From NCBI GenBank assembly GCA_023230905.1, contig JALNWL010000095.1:1-9195 (forward strand): 9,195 nucleotides of DNA, read 5' to 3'. The DNA is from Syntrophales bacterium. Its GTDB lineage: Bacteria; Desulfobacterota; Syntrophia; Syntrophales; UBA2251. Below, one piece after another: positions 5,251-9,195 of this stretch. The translations under genes were made by a program, and so were the position numbers. Position 1 is the first letter of the stretch, and each line of letters begins with the position of its first letter. The notes under the pieces are model-generated. The model did not search any database and was not told where the DNA came from. It saw only the letters and a program-made list of their open reading frames with translations.

Positions 5251-6675
5251 ATGTCATTCTTGGAGATCGACCCAAAGCAACCGTATCGCGTCGCCGACCT
5301 GTCCTTGGCCCCCTGGGGACGAAAGGAAATGGCGCTGGCCGAGAAGGAGATGCCGGGCCTGATGGCGGTGCGCGAGAAATATGGTAAGAAGAAGCCCCTC
5401 AGGGGGCTGAAGATTACCGGCAGCCTGCATATGACCATTCAGACGGCGATGCTGATTGAAACCCTCGAGGAACTCGGCGCTGATCTCCGTTGGGCGTCCT
5501 GCAATATCTTTTCCACCCAGGACCACGCCGCGGCCGCCATCGCCCAAGCCGGGTCTGCGGCAGTTTTTGCGTGGAAGGGGGAAAGCCTGGAGGAGTACTG
5601 GTGGTGCACCGAGCAGGCGTTGACCTGGCCGGACGGATCCGGACCGGATCTGATCGTGGATGATGGCGGAGATGCCACGCTGTTCGTCCACCACGGGGTC
5701 AAGATCGAGAAGGATCCAAAACTTCTGGAAACGGCATGGGACAATCCGGAGATGGCCATTGTTTACGAACGGCTCCGCCGGGGCCGGGAAAGGAACGCAC
5801 GACGCTGGCACCGGGCAACGAAACGCATCCGCGGCGTCTCGGAGGAAACCACGACCGGCGTCCATCGTCTCTATCAGATGGCGACGGCGGGGGAACTGCT
5901 CTTTCCGGCCATCAACGTCAACGACTCCGTAACCAAATCCAAGTTTGACAATCTGTACGGGTGCCGCGAATCCCTGCTCGACGGCATCAAGCGGGCCACC
6001 GACATCATGATTGCCGGCAAGAAGGTGGTCGTTTGCGGCTATGGAGATGTGGGGAAGGGCTGCGCCCAATCGCTGCGCGCCTTCGGCGCCCGGGTGATCG
6101 TCACAGAAGTGGATCCGATCTGCGCGCTGCAGGCGGCGATGGAGGGGTATGAAGTCCGACGGCTGGAGGAGGTGCTCGAAAGCGCCGATATCATCGTCAC
6201 CGCGACGGGATGCTGCGATGTCGTGACGGGGCGGCACATGGAGATGATGAAGGACGAGGCCATCGTGTGCAACATCGGTCATTTCGACAGCGAGATCGAA
6301 ATGCGCTATCTTGAACGCAGCAAGGTTTGCAGGCGCAGGAACATCAAGCCTCAGGTCGATCAGTGGACGCTGAAATCGGGCCGGACCATCATCGTCCTGG
6401 CGGAAGGCCGCCTGGTGAATCTCGGCTGTGCGACAGGTCATCCCAGTTTTGTCATGAGCAACAGCTTCACGAATCAGGTTTTGGCCCAGATCGAACTGGC
6501 GACAAAGGCGTACCGTCCGGGTGTCTACACCCTTCCCAAGAAACTGGACGAGGAGGTTGCGCGTCTGCACCTGGGAAGGCTGGGGGTCAGCCTGACGAAA
6601 TTGACGAGTAAACAGGCGGAGTATTTGGGCGTCGATCTGGAGGGACCCTTCAAGCCGGATCACTACCGCTATTAG
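5251..6675 (+). CDS. ahcY: Adenosylhomocysteinase (S-adenosyl-L-homocysteine hydrolase)
   Basis: Cytoplasmic NAD-dependent enzyme that splits S-adenosylhomocysteine to adenosine and homocysteine, relieving product inhibition of methyltransferases. It has 474 residues, the length of bacterial forms. Signatures: GSLHMTIQTAMLIETL (57-72, substrate site), ASCNIFSTQDHAAAAI (82-97), DDGGDAT (137-143), AINVNDSVTKSKFDNLYG (220-237), the NAD-binding loop GYGDVGKG (263-270), NIGHFDSEIE (341-350), and the C-terminal GPFKPDHYRY with the Lys and Tyr that reach into the partner subunit's NAD site. The frame is open to a TTG at 5191, but ATG 5251 has the good RBS and the right N-terminus. It converges on lptG, stop to stop, 13 bases away. 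Confidence 0.98.
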   Translation: MSFLEIDPKQPYRVADLSLAPWGRKEMALAEKEMPGLMAVREKYGKKKPLRGLKITGSLHMTIQTAMLIETLEELGADLRWASCNIFSTQDHAAAAIAQAGSAAVFAWKGESLEEYWWCTEQALTWPDGSGPDLIVDDGGDATLFVHHGVKIEKDPKLLETAWDNPEMAIVYERLRRGRERNARRWHRATKRIRGVSEETTTGVHRLYQMATAGELLFPAINVNDSVTKSKFDNLYGCRESLLDGIKRATDIMIAGKKVVVCGYGDVGKGCAQSLRAFGARVIVTEVDPICALQAAMEGYEVRRLEEVLESADIIVTATGCCDVVTGRHMEMMKDEAIVCNIGHFDSEIEMRYLERSKVCRRRNIKPQVDQWTLKSGRTIIVLAEGRLVNLGCATGHPSFVMSNSFTNQVLAQIELATKAYRPGVYTLPKKLDEEVARLHLGRLGVSLTKLTSKQAEYLGVDLEGPFKPDHYRY

Positions 6676-6688
6676 TCCGGTTGGGCCG

Positions 6689-7768
6689 TCAGGTCTGAAC
6701 GCGCCGGACCAGAAACGCGGCCAAGACGAAAAACACGAGGTTCGCCGTCCACGCGGAGAGGAGCGGCGGGAGGGTACCTGATCGTCCCAGGGACAGGGCG
6801 AAGGCGTGGAGCAGCCAGTACGAAAACCCGAGGACGATGCCGGCCGCGATGCTCCGGGCCGCCCCGCCGCCGCGCTCCGATATCACGGAAAAGGATACCC
6901 CGATCAAGACCAGAATCAGGCTGACGAAGGAGAATGCCAGCTTCCCGTGTAGATCGGCAGTGTATCGCGTCACGTCATAGCCTTCGGCGCGCAGCTTGCG
7001 GACATAGGCGCCGAGCTCGAAGTAGCCCATCTGGTCTGCGTCTTTCTGAACGACCTGAAAATCCAACGGGGATTCCGGCAGATCCACGGCCTGGTGCTCG
7101 GCCCAGGTGAGTTGGGGAAACTCCCCGTCTGCGAAGCGGGCAATCATCACGTTGTGAAACTGCCAGCGGCCCTCCTTCCATTCCGCCCATTCAGCGTCGA
7201 CGCGATGGGTGAGGTGAAAGCGGGCATCGAGGTAATTGATCGTGATGCCGTGCAGGGTCAGGGTTTCGACATCGAAGACCTTGAAATTGTAGATCCCTTT
7301 CTCGCCGCGATACCATAACTCATTGCGCTTGAACGTGCCCCGAGGCTCTTTTTTCTGGATTTCCACGCGCTTGATGTGTTCCGCACGCTGGTTGGCCTCC
7401 GGAACGAGAAACTCGCCATTCAAGAAATTGAAGGTGCTGAGCAGTCCGGCGCAGAGGATGATCGGAAGAAAGATGCGGTAGAGACTGACCCCGCAGGCCT
7501 TCATGGCGATGATTTCGCTGTTTCGCGACAGGGCTCCCAGGGTCAGCAGCGTGGCGACCAGGATCGCCGCGGGCAGGGTGAGAGAAACGATCATCGGCAG
7601 GTTGTAAAGAAAATAGGCGACCATCTGGGACGGCAGGGCGTTGTTGCTCAGGAACATCCGGAGGCGTCCGAAGAAATCGACGAGCAGGTACAGCAGAACG
7701 AAGACCGAAAGGATCAAGCCGAACCAGCGGGTGAATTCGCGGATGAGGTAGCGGTCGAGGAGCATCAT
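6689..7768 (-). CDS. lptG: LPS export system permease LptG (YjgP/YjgQ family)
   Basis: Inner-membrane half of the LptB2FG transporter that extracts lipopolysaccharide from the inner membrane and passes it to LptC/LptA. 359 residues. The YjgP/YjgQ layout is clear: the amphipathic N-terminus LLDRYLIREF, membrane helices at about 15-33, 52-80 and 98-117, a periplasmic beta-jellyroll domain at about 120-265, then three helices at about 272-296, 303-327 and 336-354. The cytoplasmic loop SRNSEIIAMKACGVSLYRI (81-99) is the coupling helix region that contacts LptB. The start at 7768 overlaps the lptF stop (ATGA), with GGAG 9 bases upstream; the frame is open further up but overlaps lptF. The assignment to LptG rather than LptF rests on gene order (second of the pair) and the DFFGRLRMF segment. 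Confidence 0.92.
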   Translation of the reverse strand: MMLLDRYLIREFTRWFGLILSVFVLLYLLVDFFGRLRMFLSNNALPSQMVAYFLYNLPMIVSLTLPAAILVATLLTLGALSRNSEIIAMKACGVSLYRIFLPIILCAGLLSTFNFLNGEFLVPEANQRAEHIKRVEIQKKEPRGTFKRNELWYRGEKGIYNFKVFDVETLTLHGITINYLDARFHLTHRVDAEWAEWKEGRWQFHNVMIARFADGEFPQLTWAEHQAVDLPESPLDFQVVQKDADQMGYFELGAYVRKLRAEGYDVTRYTADLHGKLAFSFVSLILVLIGVSFSVISERGGGAARSIAAGIVLGFSYWLLHAFALSLGRSGTLPPLLSAWTANLVFFVLAAFLVRRVQT

Positions 7769-8937
7769 GGGGTGCAACTCCGGTTTCGGTTGATGCTGGA
7801 AGACAGCCTGTCGGTCCATTGCCGGGGCAGCAGCGGTTCTTCCCGGGCGGTCCGGATGAAAAGATAAAGCGCCGCCGACCCGAAGAGGACATTGGGCGAC
7901 CAGATTCCCACAACCGGCGCAAGGTAACCGGTTTCCACAAGGGCCTCTCCGCCTAGTTGAAGTAGATAGTAGAGGACCACGACCGTCAGACCCGTCGTGA
8001 AGCCCCGGGACTTGACGGTGCGCTGGGCCCGGATGCCGAGAGGGATGGCCAGAATCCCGAAGACGAGGCAGGAAACGGGAATGGTCAGACGCTGGTGAAG
8101 CTCGATGATCAATTCTCTTGCCGCCTTGCTTTTCATGTCCAGCCCGCTCACCTGATGCCGAAGTTCTCCCAGGGTCATCTCCTTCTCCGCCTTCTTGTCC
8201 CGGTCGCTCTGAAGCGCCGCCGAGATGTTCAGGTTCACGTCGTAGCTCCTGAACGACATCAGGCGATAGGATTTCTGGCGCAGGTCGACCATATGCGTGC
8301 TGCCGTCCTCGAGCCGTAACGTGACCGCCCGGGTATCGGGATCGGAAACGAGATAGGCTCGTTGCGCGACGATGGTGCTGGGTTCACCGGTCATGCGATG
8401 ATCGTAAACGATCACCCCCTCCATGGTGTTGCCGTGAACCGGGATGCGGTCCGCGTAGAGCAAAAGGCCGCTGAAGTCGTCGTTGAAGACCTTTTCCTGT
8501 ATGCCGATACTGGCTTTCTGCTGGGCGATGGCGAAGAGCAGATGTTTCGTGGAGGCGTTGCCGAACGGGACGAGAAAAACGGTGGTGATGAGGGTCAGGA
8601 TGCAGACGATCAGCGACAGGAGGCCCACCGGAACGAGGTACGAGTAAAGACTCAAACCCGATGCCTTGAAGATCAGGATTTCGCTGTCCGAGGACAACCG
8701 GCCCAGACCGACGAGGATGGAGATCAGCAGGGAGATGGGCAGCGTGAACGCCAGGAGGGACGGCATAAGAAAGAAGACCAGCTGGGCGATGTCGAAGACG
8801 CGAATCCCCTTGTTCACCATCATGTCCATGATCTGGAGAATTTTCCCCATGAGCAGGACAAACGTCAGTATGAACAGAATCAGGACGAAAGGGGCGGCGA
8901 TTTCACGCAAGATATAGCGAGGGATGAGCGTCTTCAT
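7765..8937 (-). CDS. lptF: LPS export system permease LptF (YjgP/YjgQ family)
   Basis: Partner of LptG in the LptB2FG lipopolysaccharide extractor. 390 residues: N-terminal LIPRYILREIAAPF, helices at about 15-38, 50-78 and 98-124, a periplasmic domain at about 125-275, and helices at about 283-302, 312-332 and 340-362. The loop SSDSEILIFKASGLSLYSY (82-100) is the LptB-contacting region. A polar tail of about 25 residues follows the last helix. ATG at 8937 gives the family N-terminus; a GTG at 9000 in the same frame would add 21 unlike residues. Oddly, no Shine-Dalgarno-like sequence precedes the ATG. The pair is transcribed toward ahcY. LptB, LptA and LptC are not in the window. Confidence 0.93.
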   Translation of the reverse strand: MKTLIPRYILREIAAPFVLILFILTFVLLMGKILQIMDMMVNKGIRVFDIAQLVFFLMPSLLAFTLPISLLISILVGLGRLSSDSEILIFKASGLSLYSYLVPVGLLSLIVCILTLITTVFLVPFGNASTKHLLFAIAQQKASIGIQEKVFNDDFSGLLLYADRIPVHGNTMEGVIVYDHRMTGEPSTIVAQRAYLVSDPDTRAVTLRLEDGSTHMVDLRQKSYRLMSFRSYDVNLNISAALQSDRDKKAEKEMTLGELRHQVSGLDMKSKAARELIIELHQRLTIPVSCLVFGILAIPLGIRAQRTVKSRGFTTGLTVVVLYYLLQLGGEALVETGYLAPVVGIWSPNVLFGSAALYLFIRTAREEPLLPRQWTDRLSSSINRNRSCTP

Positions 8938-9013
8938 CAGCGTTTCTTGGGGGACTTGCGCAGAGCGTGAGCGGCATCGAAACGGTGGGCTGCCGGACAC
9001 GCCAGACGGTTGC

Positions 9014-9052
9014 GGGCGGCGGGGAGAAACTCAAGATCCTCCCGCGCCGCCC
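9014..9052 (-). terminator. Long GC-rich hairpin after the rightmost gene (probable terminator)
   Basis: GGGCGGCG (9014-9021) pairs with CGCCGCCC (9045-9052). Inside it GGGAG (9022-9026) pairs with CTCCC (9039-9043), with one bulged base at 9044 and a 12-base loop. This 13-bp stem begins about 10 bases past the stop of the minus-strand gene at 9062 and about 75 bases before the lptF start. There is no T run on either side, so it may be an atypical terminator, an mRNA-stabilising hairpin, or a leader structure of lptFG. The rest of 8938-9061 shows no promoter I would defend. Confidence 0.5.
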
Positions 9053-9061
9053 ATTGTCCGT

Positions 9062-9195
9062 TTACAGCATGAGGGCCAGCGGTTCGATGAAAGCGGGGTC
9101 TTCCGTGTCGATTGTGCGGATGATCTCTTTGTGGAAGCGCTTCTTCATTTCCCCATAGATCGGACGTTTCTTGTTAAAGGTCTTGCCGAACGAGA
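9062..9195 (-). CDS. C-terminal end of an unrecognised protein (runs off right edge)
   Basis: The minus strand holds 43 codons followed by TAA (9064-9062), open to the window edge. The peptide includes FNKKRPIYGEMKKRF and ends in EPLALML. It is rich in Lys and Arg in its first half and acidic near its end, with no membrane segment. I do not recognise a family from this tail. The hairpin right after its stop and the same orientation as lptFG support a real gene end rather than a chance frame. It could be co-transcribed with lptFG if the hairpin is leaky. Confidence 0.55.
   Translation of the reverse strand, partial: SFGKTFNKKRPIYGEMKKRFHKEIIRTIDTEDPAFIEPLALML

Noticed and set aside
5254..6663. 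A 469-codon open frame antisense to nearly all of ahcY
   Set aside because: It mirrors the codon bias of GC-rich ahcY (few stops in that antisense frame). Its translation looks compositionally odd and matches nothing I know, and ahcY itself is unmistakable.
6692..6710. Hairpin GGTCTG/CGGACC at the end of lptG as a shared terminator
   Set aside because: Only six pairs including one G-U, no T run on either side, and it lies in lptG coding sequence.
1..9195. Search for a novel defence or mobile system in the window
   Set aside because: Every sizeable gene except the right-edge fragment is a known housekeeping or conserved family. There are no integrases, transposases, direct-repeat arrays or compositional breaks.

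Overview
The window is GC-rich bacterial chromosome with close gene packing and mostly housekeeping genes. The mix suggests a Gram-negative (diderm) bacterium. It has two LptF/LptG lipopolysaccharide-export permeases, NAD made de novo by L-aspartate oxidase, complete PanC and PanD enzymes, and an S-adenosylhomocysteine hydrolase. Gene order and protein style fit Desulfobacterota (former Deltaproteobacteria, perhaps Syntrophales-like). That placement is inference, since no marker here decides it. I see no phage, transposon, CRISPR, tRNA or rRNA.

Layout. (1) Positions 1-800, minus strand: the N-terminal half of nadB, running off the left edge. (2) Positions 801-965: a divergent intergenic region whose two candidate promoters are exact mirror images around a shared TATATA. 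(3) Positions 966-3276, plus strand: tsaD, a DUF2062 membrane protein and rsmA, overlapping one another by 22 and 4 bases, so almost certainly one translationally coupled unit. (4) Positions 3277-3461: a candidate promoter at the end of rsmA, about 110 bases able to form several hairpins, and a strong intrinsic terminator just before panC. This looks like an attenuation or riboswitch-type leader, although it may simply terminate the rsmA transcript. (5) Positions 3462-5168, plus strand: panC, panD (GTG start) and a DUF502-family membrane protein that appears to lack its central part. (6) Positions 5251-6675, plus strand: ahcY, with its own good ribosome binding site. (7) Positions 6689-8937, minus strand: lptF then lptG with an ATGA overlap, convergent with ahcY across 13 bases. 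(8) Positions 9014-9052: a 13-bp GC-rich hairpin just past the stop of an unrecognised gene whose last 43 codons occupy 9062-9195 on the minus strand.

How the genes relate. TsaD (t6A in tRNA) and RsmA (dimethyladenosines in 16S rRNA) both serve translation. PanC and PanD make and use beta-alanine for pantothenate and CoA. AhcY clears the S-adenosylhomocysteine left by methyltransferases such as RsmA. LptF and LptG form the membrane part of the LPS extractor. Most proteins are textbook members of their families. The points worth a second look are non-coding (the nadB/tsaD promoter symmetry and the panC leader) plus the shortened DUF502 protein.
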